Shown piece by piece: positions 1 through 8,138 of a stretch of 64,000 nucleotides of DNA; the stretch's first letter is position 1, and each line of letters opens with the position of its first letter. The notes under the pieces are model-generated. The model was not told the origin of the DNA. It made no database searches and saw only the letters and a list, made by a program, of their open reading frames with translations. This stretch comes from Arthrobacter citreus (lineage in GTDB: Bacteria > Bacillota > Bacilli > Bacillales > Bacillaceae_G), in assembly GCA_013200995.1 (NCBI GenBank), contig CP053688.1, positions 2,914,001 to 2,978,000 of the forward strand, read 5' to 3'. A program made the position numbers and the translations under genes.

Positions 1-111
1 ATCGTTGCTAAAACATGATTGAGTCAAAAAAATAAGGATTATTTGTGTTTTATTACATTATCCCCTCAAGTTTTCAGTGTATCGCAGAGTTTATGGCTAG
101 TTTTGAAGATA

Positions 112-221
112 GACTCTCCAATATAAACAATATATCAACCTGTTTGAATAATATATCAACGAGTATTAGTGTTATATCAACGGAGTTCACAGCTTTATCA
201 ATATAGTTCACTTAATGTTCG
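112..221 (-). repeat. 21-bp-period GTTGATA array, copy 1
   Basis: On the minus strand the motif RTTGATA recurs at exactly 21-bp steps; on the plus strand TATCAA starts at 133, 154, 175 and 196. The end at 206-221 reads GTTCACTTAATGTTCG, the reverse complement of the leader of the array at 32491. About 37 bases here (185-221) match that array almost perfectly. The array lies beyond the 3' end of the minus-strand permease and is read in the permease's own direction. Confidence 0.85.
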
Positions 222-275
222 TGATCTTTATATTATGCTAAACCACACACTCTTTTTGTTTGTCATTCTCTTATA

Positions 276-306
276 TAAAAAGAGGACAACTCATGAGTCA
301 TCCTCT
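276..306 (-). terminator. Terminator of the permease gene
   Basis: On the minus strand a GC-containing stem (GAGGATGACTC pairing with GAGTTGTCCTC) is followed by a run of five T. It lies just past the permease stop codon. Confidence 0.7.
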
Positions 307-317
307 CTATTATCCTT

Positions 318-1586
318 TTATTCATTTCCAACCTGTAGAATATGATCATGTTGTTTGGAATCTCTTTTTTGAAGCCAAATAAAGTACAATGAAATTAATG
401 TAATCACTCCAAGAATAATTGGTGAAGAAAACAAGAGTATTCCTAAAAAGCTCACTGCTAATAGTAATGAACCGATTTTAAAAAATACAGAATCAAATAA
501 TCGAAAACAAGCTAAAACTCCTAGTAAAGCGTTACATAGAAAGAATGCATTTGCAATTGCTACAAGGGTTTGTATACTAAGAAAACCGTTAAAAAAAAGG
601 ATAAATACAATAATGTGAACGCAGAACAAACTAAGCAATGAACGAGTTGCCACATTATTTTTATTTTTAAAAGAAAGCCACGAAGGTAATAAACCATTTT
701 TTGCTTGATCGGCGATTAGTCTTGATACTGCTCCGATTACTAATAGCACTGTACTAATGCAAAGCGCAATTGTAATTGAAGATATAATCGGCGTTGACCA
801 ACTTCCGAATAAACTTTGAAGTAACGGTGCTAATGATTGACCCATGCTATTTCCACTTTTAGAGTGAACCCATTGGAAAGCAAATGCGACTGTTAGACTG
901 ACAACTGCTATGATAGAAAAACTCAATATTACTGCTCTTGGAATTGTTCGTTCAGGAGTTTTTACTTCTAAAGAATAGCTACCGATTACTTCCCACCCAA
1001 TTAAAGCCCAAAATAATAAAAGTAAACTCTTCCCAAAATTAGAAACAGTAATGGGACTTTCTAAAGTGAAGCTTCCATCAACTTTAAATAATGTGTGAAC
1101 ACTCCCAACTATCATTGTCACAACTATGAAGCTAGACATGAAAAACGCAAATTTACCAACATCAGCTATACTTCTCGTTAAAATGATGTAAACAAAACAT
1201 AGTATTCCTAAAGCTAGCCACTTTTCATTGAAAAAACTTTGATTCGTCAGTAGTTGTAAATAATGACCTGCCGTACCTGTAACGGCAATAGGCCCAAAGC
1301 AAACTGCTAATAAAAAGAAAATTGCTGAAAGATTTTTTATTTGTGTACCAAATGCACGTTCAACTGCTAATGGCACTCCAGAATCTCCCGGAATCATCAA
1401 ACTTAATTTACCAAACATTAGTGCAAAAATTAAACTTAATCCAAGCATTAAAATCCATGCAAAAATAGCATAATTCCCTGCAGTCTCATATACTGCGGGT
1501 GGTAAAATAATAATTCCCGAACCTAAAATAGGTCCAATCATCAATCCGCTGAGCAACAGAAAACCAATTTTTCGATTCCTCATCAT
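318..1586 (-). CDS. APC-superfamily amino acid permease, YjeH-like
   Basis: Integral membrane transporter of the amino acid-polyamine-organocation superfamily, about 422 residues with roughly 12 hydrophobic segments. The N-terminal glycine-rich stretch (GPILGSGIIILP, about residues 18-29) is the substrate-binding unwound helix typical of the family. The overall look resembles E. coli YjeH, an exporter of methionine and branched-chain amino acids, but substrate and direction cannot be read from sequence. A GGAGGG ribosome site precedes two adjacent ATGs; the second (1583) is better spaced. It is divergent from a LysR regulator with palindromes between them, so that regulator probably controls it. 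Confidence 0.8.
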   Translation of the reverse strand: MMRNRKIGFLLLSGLMIGPILGSGIIILPPAVYETAGNYAIFAWILMLGLSLIFALMFGKLSLMIPGDSGVPLAVERAFGTQIKNLSAIFFLLAVCFGPIAVTGTAGHYLQLLTNQSFFNEKWLALGILCFVYIILTRSIADVGKFAFFMSSFIVVTMIVGSVHTLFKVDGSFTLESPITVSNFGKSLLLLFWALIGWEVIGSYSLEVKTPERTIPRAVILSFSIIAVVSLTVAFAFQWVHSKSGNSMGQSLAPLLQSLFGSWSTPIISSITIALCISTVLLVIGAVSRLIADQAKNGLLPSWLSFKNKNNVATRSLLSLFCVHIIVFILFFNGFLSIQTLVAIANAFFLCNALLGVLACFRLFDSVFFKIGSLLLAVSFLGILLFSSPIILGVITLISLYFIWLQKRDSKQHDHILQVGNE

Positions 1587-1642
1587 TATCCCTCCAAAAG
1601 TTATTGAAACAAATTGTAATTTCGTATACTTTAATTATATGA

Positions 1643-1699
1643 ACCGACTTTCAATCGGTAAAATGAATAGTTACGATATAATCAATCGGAAATTCCGAT
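1643..1699. promoter_or_regulatory. Palindromes in the permease/lysR intergenic region
   Basis: Two dyads lie between the divergent genes: ACCGA-N7-TCGGT at 1643-1659 and the perfect 15-base palindrome ATCGGAAATTCCGAT at 1685-1699. Both share TCGG half-sites. LysR-type regulators normally bind such interrupted dyads in the shared intergenic region, so these are the likely operators (inference). Confidence 0.55.
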
Positions 1700-1714
1700 A
1701 CATTGGAGGTTTAT

Positions 1715-2611
1715 ATGGAAATCCGTCATTTAGTAACCTTTAAGTCAATAGTGGATATGGGTGGATTTTCTAGAGCCGCTATCCATCTCGGATATGCACA
1801 ATCTACAGTTACCGCACATATTCAAGCACTTGAGCAAGAATTAGGTGTACCTTTATTTGACCGTATTGGCAAAAAAGTTCAACTGACTGACGTCGGTGAA
1901 AATTTTCTAGTTCATGCGATTGAAATGATTCAGCTCTATACGAAAGCAAAAGATGTGTTTCAAATGGAAAATGAAGAAGTATCAACATTAAAAATTGGTG
2001 CACCTGAATCTTTAACAATTTATCGTCTTCCGCAAATCATTCAAGCATTTCGATCGCAAAATCCCAAAGTAAATATATTAATGAAATCTGGTTCGTGCTG
2101 GGAATTACAAGATGAATTACGGCGAGGAGATCTTGATATTGCCTTTTTCCTACAGGCCCCACTAACGGACTCCGATCTATACACGGAAACACTTATCGAA
2201 GAACCTCTTGTTATTTTGCTTCCTCCAGAATCTGATACTAGAACACTTTCATCGTTTAAACTAAATACGAATGAAAACATAATTCTCACAGAACAAGGTA
2301 GCTATCGCGATTATTTTGAAGCTTTTCTAAGAAGCAAAGGCATCGCAACTGAGTCTGGAATGGAATTTTGGAGTGTAGAGGCAATTAAACAATGTGTAAT
2401 GTGTGGACTAGGAATTTCGATGCTACCACTCGTAACAGTTCTAAGTGAAATGCAGCAAAACAAACTGAAAATCATAAATTGGGATACAAACTTTGGGAGC
2501 GTATCAACAATTATGTCTTGGCATAAAAACAGATGGCAATCACGCGCTGCTCGTACGTTTATGAAAGTTGTAAGAGAGCAGTCTCCTTTATGGAATCATG
2601 TTATTAAATAA
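1715..2611 (+). CDS. LysR-type transcriptional regulator
   Basis: A 298-residue DNA-binding regulator with an N-terminal winged helix-turn-helix (about residues 1-60, including FSRAAIHLGYAQSTVTAHI) followed by a periplasmic-binding-protein-like effector domain from about residue 90. The start is ATG at 1715, with the ribosome site TTGGAGG at 1703-1709; an upstream in-frame TTG is part of that site. Length is normal for the family. It is divergent from an amino acid permease with two dyad symmetries between them, so it probably controls that permease in response to a small-molecule co-inducer. Two 21-bp repeat arrays follow its stop codon. Confidence 0.85.
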   Translation: MEIRHLVTFKSIVDMGGFSRAAIHLGYAQSTVTAHIQALEQELGVPLFDRIGKKVQLTDVGENFLVHAIEMIQLYTKAKDVFQMENEEVSTLKIGAPESLTIYRLPQIIQAFRSQNPKVNILMKSGSCWELQDELRRGDLDIAFFLQAPLTDSDLYTETLIEEPLVILLPPESDTRTLSSFKLNTNENIILTEQGSYRDYFEAFLRSKGIATESGMEFWSVEAIKQCVMCGLGISMLPLVTVLSEMQQNKLKIINWDTNFGSVSTIMSWHKNRWQSRAARTFMKVVREQSPLWNHVIK

Positions 2612-2638
2612 TAAGGCTTGCTGATATTTTGAAAAAGG

Positions 2639-2760
2639 CGAACACTTAGTGAACTTTGTTGATAAAGATGTGAACTTTGTTGATATCGTGGTTATTTTTG
2701 TTGATATAGTAACGAAATTTGTTGATATGGTAACGAAATTTGTTGATAAATCGTGCAGAA
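2639..2760 (+). repeat. 21-bp-period GTTGATA array, copy 2
   Basis: GTTGATA occurs at 2658, 2679, 2700, 2721 and 2742, exactly 21 bases apart. The leader CGAACACTTAGTGAAC (2639-2654) matches the leaders of the arrays at 112-221 and 32491-32612. Between cores the sequence is looser and A/T-rich, with recurring GTGAACTTT or AACGAAATTT. The array directly follows lysR and runs in the same direction. Confidence 0.9.
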
Positions 2761-2872
2761 TGGGCCTAGAGGAGCACAAATCATAGTTTCTACGTTGAAT
2801 CTCGGTCTATTTTATTGTTAATAACCCTACTTTCTTATTCATTCGCACTATTTCTTGGTGATTCGCGATCTT

Positions 2873-3017
2873 ATTTGCAGTTATCCAGTTTTTAATTGGA
2901 GATTTGATTATTTTATTTGCAGATTTTCCAAATTTAATTGCAGTTTTACCTTTTTTATTTGCACTTTCACAAATTTAATTGTAGTTTTTGCCTTTTTAAT
3001 TGCACTTCCACAAATTT
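2873..3017 (+). repeat. 21-bp-period array with AWTTGCAG core
   Basis: Seven motifs of the form ATTTGCAG or AATTGCAC start at 2873, 2894, 2915, 2936, 2957, 2977 and 2998. Five of the six steps are exactly 21 bases and one is 20. Alternate units share tails such as CCAAATTT and CCTTTTT. The core differs from the neighbouring GTTGATA array but the period is the same. Confidence 0.8.
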
Positions 3018-3339
3018 ATTAACAGCTTGAGATTTTTTCTTCCGGCCGCACTACACTAACACAAATAAAAACAAGCTAGTACCTGACTAACGGGTTCAGC
3101 TTTGGAGTTCAAAAGTAATAATAACAGTTCAATTTCAAGTCCAATTCGAAAATGAATTGGACTTCTTTTATTTGTTAGTATATAGGTATTATTTTGATTT
3201 TAACTATTAATCTAACATAGTAATTAGCAACAGAATTAGCAAGTGTCTGATGACCAGCAGACAGTCTACAAAACCTATGTTAAAATTAGTGTTAATTTGG
3301 CATACTAATGTATGACCAATTTTTGATTTGGAGGAAATT

Positions 3340-3678
3340 ATGTCATTTGAAGAATTAAGAAAAAACAAACCAACAATTCAATGGGTCGAGAATGATGAGG
3401 ATAATGAATTTTTTAATGAAGAAAATATTAATGCAACAAATGAAGTTCTTGACAGTTTTATTAATAGCTTAGAAAAACTGGGTGCAAAACCTCCAGAAGC
3501 AGAAATAATGAAGATTGTTAAAGATGTGGTAATTAAATTTAATGAATTAAATGAACAATATGATTATTACATTGAAACGATGGAGCGAGAAGACCTTTGT
3601 GAGTTTATTGATACAGCAGTTAGTATTGCAGGATTAGAAACTGATGATGACATCACCGAAGAGTGGAGAGAATGGTAA
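3340..3678 (+). CDS. Small acidic protein, DUF5713-like
   Basis: A 112-residue, strongly acidic, apparently soluble and mostly helical protein. The start is ATG at 3340, after TTGGAGGAA at 3328. The C-terminal half (helical segment with FINSLEKL and FNELNEQYD, ending in EEWREW) resembles my memory of DUF5713 proteins, whose function is unknown; this is pattern recognition, not a search result. It contains no signal peptide or membrane segment. It stands alone, with its own terminator at 3681-3709, and its neighbourhood is bracketed by a 16-base direct repeat. Confidence 0.55.
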   Translation: MSFEELRKNKPTIQWVENDEDNEFFNEENINATNEVLDSFINSLEKLGAKPPEAEIMKIVKDVVIKFNELNEQYDYYIETMEREDLCEFIDTAVSIAGLETDDDITEEWREW

Positions 3679-3680
3679 TC

Positions 3681-3709
3681 AAAAGGAGCGAACTTCGCTC
3701 CTTTTTTGT
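3681..3709 (+). terminator. Terminator of the DUF5713-like gene
   Basis: The stem GGAGCGAA/TTCGCTCC is followed by six T, three bases after the stop codon. Confidence 0.85.
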
Positions 3710-3796
3710 TGTTTCATGTGCTAAATTTACTGTTAATTTGATAACTAAAATGTCTGCTTTTTTGGTTGCTATTTGATTTTTTGTACCTCAAAACTG

Positions 3797-3826
3797 AACA
3801 AGCTAGTACCTGCATACTAGCTTGTT
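3797..3826 (-). terminator. Terminator downstream of the LacI-family gene
   Basis: A perfect 12-bp stem (AACAAGCTAGTA with TACTAGCTTGTT) lies just beyond the stop codon at 3830. Its left arm and loop resemble the 3' end of the TPP riboswitch at 12333-12425; see findings. Confidence 0.7.
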
Positions 3827-3829
3827 TTA

Positions 3830-4789
3830 TTATACAGTCTGTCGCTCAACTAATTTAATTACTATCTCTTCTTGTGTTATTTCAGAATTAATTGCTTGAT
3901 TAAATAGTTTCTTTCCGACTTCGCGTAATGGAATTTCGACTGATGTTAATTTCATTACTTTTGCGATTGGTTGATTATCGAAACCTATAATAGCTAAATC
4001 TTCTGGAATAGTTATGCCATGTTCATTGCAGCAAGTTTGTATGCCCGCAGCCACTTGGTCACTTGTAACTAACAGGGCTGTTGGCCTATCTTTTAATTTT
4101 AGCAATGCTTGGACAACTCGTTCACCGTCTTCAAAATAATAACAATTATCAAATACTAAGTCGTTATTTATTGGCTCATTATATTTAGAATGAAAATCAA
4201 TATAGGCTGACTCTCTTTGTTTACTATTCATACCTGTTCTACGACCTATACTATAGCCAATTTTCCGATGCCCTTTATCATATAAATATTCTAGCGCTAT
4301 CATAAAGCAATTGTATTGATCAATAAAGGTTGAAGAAACTCCAGTGTTTCTAGTATCTTCAAACAATACGATTTGACCGTATTGCATATACTCTTCAATC
4401 GTTTTTATTGAACAAGTTCTTGAACAAATAATAAGTGAATCAATTTGTTTATGCTGCAACATTTCTAATGCTTCAAATTCTCTCTTTTCTTCATAATTTG
4501 TTTGAAATAGCACTAGTTTATTATTATTTTTTATCGCCTCATTCGCAATTCCATCAATTAGCAACCCAAAATATGGATGATGTGAGAACGGAATGACGAC
4601 TCCAATTAGATTTGTTTTTCCCTTGCTTAAATTAACTGCGTTAAGATTTCTTTGATAATTCGTTAACTCAATTGCCTTCAAAACTGCTTTTCTTTTTTCT
4701 TCACTAACATAAGGTTCATTATTTAAAACTCGTGAGACTGTTGTAACCGAGACTCCGGCTATCCTTGCAATATCCTTAATATTAGACAT
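3830..4789 (-). CDS. LacI/GalR-family transcriptional regulator
   Basis: A 319-residue regulator. Residues 1-25 form the classic LacI helix-turn-helix (IKDIARIAGVSVTTVSRVLN) and the hinge follows near residue 50. A periplasmic-binding-protein-like sugar-sensing domain covers about residues 60-319, with typical GYSIGRR and IIGFDN strings. Length is standard. No sugar transporter or enzyme lies next to it, so its target is unknown; remote regulation is likely. The only close divergent gene encodes a 37-residue membrane peptide. Confidence 0.85.
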   Translation of the reverse strand: MSNIKDIARIAGVSVTTVSRVLNNEPYVSEEKRKAVLKAIELTNYQRNLNAVNLSKGKTNLIGVVIPFSHHPYFGLLIDGIANEAIKNNNKLVLFQTNYEEKREFEALEMLQHKQIDSLIICSRTCSIKTIEEYMQYGQIVLFEDTRNTGVSSTFIDQYNCFMIALEYLYDKGHRKIGYSIGRRTGMNSKQRESAYIDFHSKYNEPINNDLVFDNCYYFEDGERVVQALLKLKDRPTALLVTSDQVAAGIQTCCNEHGITIPEDLAIIGFDNQPIAKVMKLTSVEIPLREVGKKLFNQAINSEITQEEIVIKLVERQTV

Positions 4790-4873
4790 ATTCTCACCTT
4801 TTCTAAACTTTTTCTTGCTCTGAAACTAGTTCCATACTTTACTCTGTTTTCATAACGAAAAGGAGGAACTAGT

Positions 4874-4987
4874 ATGCAAATACTTTTTGGTTTATTTTGC
4901 TTAATTTTTATGTGTAGTTCAATTTTATTTTTAGCTTCTATTGCTATCATACAACAAGATAAGAAACGAGTTAAGAAATGGGATTAA
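4874..4987 (+). CDS. 37-residue single-span membrane peptide
   Basis: A short ORF with a strong ribosome site (AAAAGGAGGA, 4858-4867) seven bases before ATG. The peptide has one hydrophobic helix (about residues 2-27, rich in Leu, Ile, Phe and Cys) and a basic tail (KKRVKKW), a topology common for small bacterial membrane proteins with a cytoplasmic C-terminus. I do not recognise the family. It is divergent from the LacI gene and has no clear partner. Confidence 0.6.
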   Translation: MQILFGLFCLIFMCSSILFLASIAIIQQDKKRVKKWD

Positions 4988-5152
4988 AACTTTTATCTTA
5001 ATGTTTTTTTGCTATTTAAACAAAAAAATGAGAGGAAATTCCAAAATAGATCTGTATTACATACTACTTTTTAAAAGATCTAAACTCTAATGAATACAAT
5101 TACTATGCTAAGTAAATGATAATATAGGTTAGTAATTTAAGGAGGTATTATT

Positions 5153-5332
5153 ATGGATACAGAAAGAGCATTAGAAATTGTAGCCGCACCTGGTATGATT
5201 AATGTTACTTGCGAAGGGGTACCTGTTTATATTCAGCATGTTAATAAAAATGAAGGCACAGCTAGAATTTATCCCCTTGATCAACCACAAAATGATAAAG
5301 AAGTATCATTAAGTCACTTAAGAGAACAATAA
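5153..5332 (+). CDS. sspH: Small acid-soluble spore protein, SspH family
   Basis: A 59-residue protein recognisable as the H-type SASP by the pattern ERALEIVAAP, then GVPVYIQHV, then TARIYPLD. SspH-type proteins are made late in the forespore and packed into the spore core; their exact role is unclear. The start is ATG at 5153, eight bases after AAGGAGGT. The gene is monocistronic with a terminator directly behind it. A CATACTA box at 5060-5066 matches the forespore sigma-G/F minus-10 element, but I see no matching minus-35. Confidence 0.9.
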   Translation: MDTERALEIVAAPGMINVTCEGVPVYIQHVNKNEGTARIYPLDQPQNDKEVSLSHLREQ

Positions 5333-5350
5333 ATGATAATATAGACCCAA

Positions 5351-5384
5351 AAATAAACCTCTATAAAGGAGGTTTATTTAATTT
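5351..5384 (+). terminator. Terminator of sspH
   Basis: An 11-bp stem (AAATAAACCTC with GAGGTTTATTT) is followed by a T-rich tail. Confidence 0.8.
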
Positions 5385-5744
5385 TTGAAAAAAATCCCAA
5401 AAATATAATGATTATGTCTGATTGCACCTTCACCCTTTAGAAATTTAACTCTCTATCGAAGTGACATTACTAATGGCATAAATTCAAAGTAGGTTATTTA
5501 TACCATTCCTTTAGGCATTATGTAATGTGTCTAAATTACTACAAAATTTCAAAAAAATTGAAAAAAAAGTCGAAAAATTCTTTGAATATTTTTATAAGTG
5601 TGTTATTATAAAAATCACTTAAGCGACACAGTTATATAACTTTGTAGTTAATTGTCAGAATTTTCTATTTTTTATAGCAAAATTAGAAAACTCTCATCTT
5701 AGAAAATTATTAATCTAACAAATATCGTATTAGAGGAGGCTCAT
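5385..5744. other. Long upstream region of the YfnA-like permease
   Basis: About 360 bases with no gene. A plausible sigma-A promoter is TTGAAT (5582-5587), a 16-base spacer, then TATTAT (5604-5609). This would give an untranslated leader of about 130 bases. I recognise no riboswitch in that leader. Confidence 0.45.
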
Positions 5745-7151
5745 ATGAATTTATTTCGAAAAAAATCAGCTACAAATAATTCGCCTAGTTCACTTAATCC
5801 AGTTCTAGGAGCATTTGATCTTACTATGTTAGGTATTGGTGCTATTATCGGTACAGGTATTTTCGTATTAACTGGTGTAGCGGCAGCCAAATATGCTGGT
5901 CCAGCACTTATTATTTCATTTATTATCGCAGGTTTAGCTTGTACATTCGCTGCACTTTGTTACTCTGAATTTGCATCAATGATTCCACAGGCAGGTAGTG
6001 CTTATACTTATAGTTATGTTGCTTTTGGTGAAGTCATCGCATGGATATTAGGATGGGACATGGTTCTAGAGTATGGACTAGCATCTTCTGCAGTAGCAAG
6101 TGGATGGTCTGGATACTTCCAAAGTTTATTACGTGGTTTTGGAATACACCTCCCTACAGCTGTTACAGGTGCATTCGATCCGTCTAAACATACTTATATT
6201 GATTTACCGGCAGTAATCATTGTTTTACTTGTAACGTTTATTCTTACTAGAGGTGTTAAAAAGTCTGCAAAACTTAACACGATCATGGTAATTGTAAAAT
6301 TAGCAGTAGTTGCACTTTTTATCGCAGTTGGTGTTTGGTACGTTCAACCGCATAACTGGACTCCATTTATGCCAATGGGATTCCATGGTGTAACAGCTGG
6401 GGCTGCAGTAGTAGTATTTGCTTACTTTGGATTTGATGCAATATCAACTGCTGCTGAGGAAGTTAAAAATCCTCAACGTAACTTACCAATCGGTATTATA
6501 TCTGCTTTAACAATTTGTACAGTCTTATATATTGTCGTTTCATTAATTCTTACTGGTATCGTTCCTTTCAATCAATTAGGTGTTAATGACCCTGTTGCTT
6601 TTGCACTAGCATTTATTCACCAAGATTGGGCTGCAGGCTTCATTTCACTTGGCGCAATCATCGGTATCACAACTGTATTAATCGTAATGATGTTCGGACA
6701 AACTCGTTTATTCTATGCAATCAGTAAAGACGGTTTATTACCAGGTAAATTATCAAAAGTTAACAAGAAAACTCAAGTTCCTGTAACAAGCACTTGGGTA
6801 ACTGGCGGACTAGTTGCAATATTTGCTGGCCTTATTCCATTAAGTAAATTAGCTGAATTAACAAATATCGGTACTCTATTCGCTTTCTCTGCTGTTTCTC
6901 TTGGTGTTCTAGTTTTAAGAAAAACTCGACCAGAATTAAAGCGTGGATTCAAAACTCCTTGGGTACCCGTAGTACCAGTATTAGCTGTTGTATTCTGTGT
7001 ATATTTAATGTTACAACTTTCAGCATTTACTTGGAAAGGTTTCGCAGTCTGGTTAGTGATCGGATTAGTAATTTACGCAGCATACGGTTATAAAAATAGT
7101 AAACTAAACGGAAATAGAAAGTTCGATAAAGATTCAAATCAATCTGCATAA
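5745..7151 (+). CDS. Amino acid permease, YfnA/CAT-like
   Basis: A 468-residue membrane transporter with about 12 transmembrane helices, of the cationic amino acid transporter branch of the APC superfamily. The N-terminal DLTMLGIGAIIGTGIFVLTG (about residues 24-43) is the signature substrate-binding helix. AAEEVKNPQRNLPIGI in the middle is also typical of this branch. The closest picture I recall is B. subtilis YfnA or BcaP, which handle branched-chain and related amino acids; the exact substrate is not decided. ATG at 5745 follows AGAGGAGG. It is monocistronic with a strong terminator. Confidence 0.85.
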   Translation: MNLFRKKSATNNSPSSLNPVLGAFDLTMLGIGAIIGTGIFVLTGVAAAKYAGPALIISFIIAGLACTFAALCYSEFASMIPQAGSAYTYSYVAFGEVIAWILGWDMVLEYGLASSAVASGWSGYFQSLLRGFGIHLPTAVTGAFDPSKHTYIDLPAVIIVLLVTFILTRGVKKSAKLNTIMVIVKLAVVALFIAVGVWYVQPHNWTPFMPMGFHGVTAGAAVVVFAYFGFDAISTAAEEVKNPQRNLPIGIISALTICTVLYIVVSLILTGIVPFNQLGVNDPVAFALAFIHQDWAAGFISLGAIIGITTVLIVMMFGQTRLFYAISKDGLLPGKLSKVNKKTQVPVTSTWVTGGLVAIFAGLIPLSKLAELTNIGTLFAFSAVSLGVLVLRKTRPELKRGFKTPWVPVVPVLAVVFCVYLMLQLSAFTWKGFAVWLVIGLVIYAAYGYKNSKLNGNRKFDKDSNQSA

Positions 7152-7153
7152 AT

Positions 7154-7193
7154 AAAAAAATTCCACTATAGATTTCTATAGTGGAATTTTTTT
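7154..7193 (+). terminator. Terminator of the YfnA-like gene
   Basis: A stem of about 15 bp (AATTCCACTATAG mirrored by CTATAGTGGAATT), A-rich before and T-rich after, so it may act in both directions. Confidence 0.9.
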
Positions 7194-7263
7194 ATTTTCA
7201 TTAAGACCTTTCTTTCACGGAGAGGTCTTTTTCCCTTTTAGATATTTAGTGTAATAATTTTCA

Positions 7264-8133
7264 TCAATTTTTCAAAAAAGATTTTAACTCATTTGCGAAC
7301 TGCTTACCATGCGAGAAAAGTAGAGCATGAGAAGCATTCATAAATGGTACCGCAATTGCTTTTTCACCAATTGTATCCTTCATATAATGAGCCGTTTTAG
7401 GTGAAAATAACGAACCAGGATCCGCATAGAAAAATGCAGATGGCACTTTAATTTTATTTAATGTATTTCTAAAGTCAATAATACCAAGTTCTTTCCATAT
7501 CGATTTTGTTAGTAATTGTTTTTGAGGAGATTTACCAATTAAGACTCTTGCAAGAACTTTGCTAAGCAGATTAGCCTTCCTACGATAAGGGGTATTTGTA
7601 TTGTACTTCGTCATATTTCTATATGTAAAATACGATGCAAAATTTAAAAATTTATTATCCAAATCACTTAAATCCTGTTGAAAATCTTTTTCTGTATATT
7701 CCCCTCTATATAAGCCCAGTGACCACTCTTGATCGCTTATAATTTTCGGGGTAATATCCACAAAAACTAACTTACTTATATTTTCACACCCATACAACTC
7801 AATATAATTGAACAACGCAAGTGCACCTGTGGAATATCCAACAATTACTGGATTGATTAATTTGAGATGGTCTATAAGAGATTTTAGATCAGTTGCGTAT
7901 TGTGCAATATTGATACCTTGTAACTCTTTAGATTGACCATGTCCTCGCAGATCGAATGAAACGCAACAATATTCCTTTGAAATACTCTTAATCACTTCAT
8001 TGTAATCTTGAGATTTACCAAATAATCCATGAATAAACACTATGGGCTGACCTTCACCACAAACTTGATAGGGTATAATTGTACCGTCCTTTAATTTTAA
8101 TTCATCGTTCAAAAACTCCTTGACCTCCTCCAT
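7264..8133 (-). CDS. Alpha/beta-fold hydrolase
   Basis: About 289 residues with the alpha/beta hydrolase fold: the oxyanion HGLFG near residue 37, a FDLRGHGQS strand-turn, the nucleophile elbow GYSTG (Ser near residue 100), the acid in FYADPGSLF, and the catalytic His in NASHALLF near the C-terminus. The substrate is unknown. The start is uncertain. ATG 8133 lacks a ribosome site, whereas TTG at 8112 has GGAGGAGG upstream, and the stop of a short upstream ORF sits at 8139-8141, so translation may be coupled. Confidence 0.8.
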   Translation of the reverse strand: MEEVKEFLNDELKLKDGTIIPYQVCGEGQPIVFIHGLFGKSQDYNEVIKSISKEYCCVSFDLRGHGQSKELQGINIAQYATDLKSLIDHLKLINPVIVGYSTGALALFNYIELYGCENISKLVFVDITPKIISDQEWSLGLYRGEYTEKDFQQDLSDLDNKFLNFASYFTYRNMTKYNTNTPYRRKANLLSKVLARVLIGKSPQKQLLTKSIWKELGIIDFRNTLNKIKVPSAFFYADPGSLFSPKTAHYMKDTIGEKAIAVPFMNASHALLFSHGKQFANELKSFLKN

Positions 8134-8138
8134 AATAA

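Larger units (their letters stand above)
1..317. other. Intergenic region with a 21-bp repeat array
   Basis: No gene is visible. Positions 112-221 hold a 21-bp-period array, described separately, and 276-306 holds the terminator of the permease gene. The first 110 bases are A/T-rich and show nothing else I can name. Confidence 0.6.
2612..3339. other. Long intergenic region carrying two 21-bp arrays
   Basis: This 0.7-kb stretch has no convincing gene. It holds two different repeat arrays (2639-2760 and 2873-3017), a perfect hairpin with a T-rich tail at 3137-3172 (AAGTCCAATTC pairing with GAATTGGACTT) and, at 3070-3085, a 16-base string found again at 3797-3812. The hairpin looks like a plus-strand terminator with no gene assigned to it. 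Confidence 0.6.

Noticed and set aside
2588..2779. Minus-strand 63-residue protein with IST heptads
   Set aside because: It coincides with the 21-bp array, has no good ribosome site and extends into the lysR end; the open frame is explained by a period divisible by three.
2639..3017. CRISPR array or leader
   Set aside because: Units are only 21 bp in total with 7-9 base cores, there are no unique 30-40 base spacers, the cores are not palindromic and no cas genes are present.
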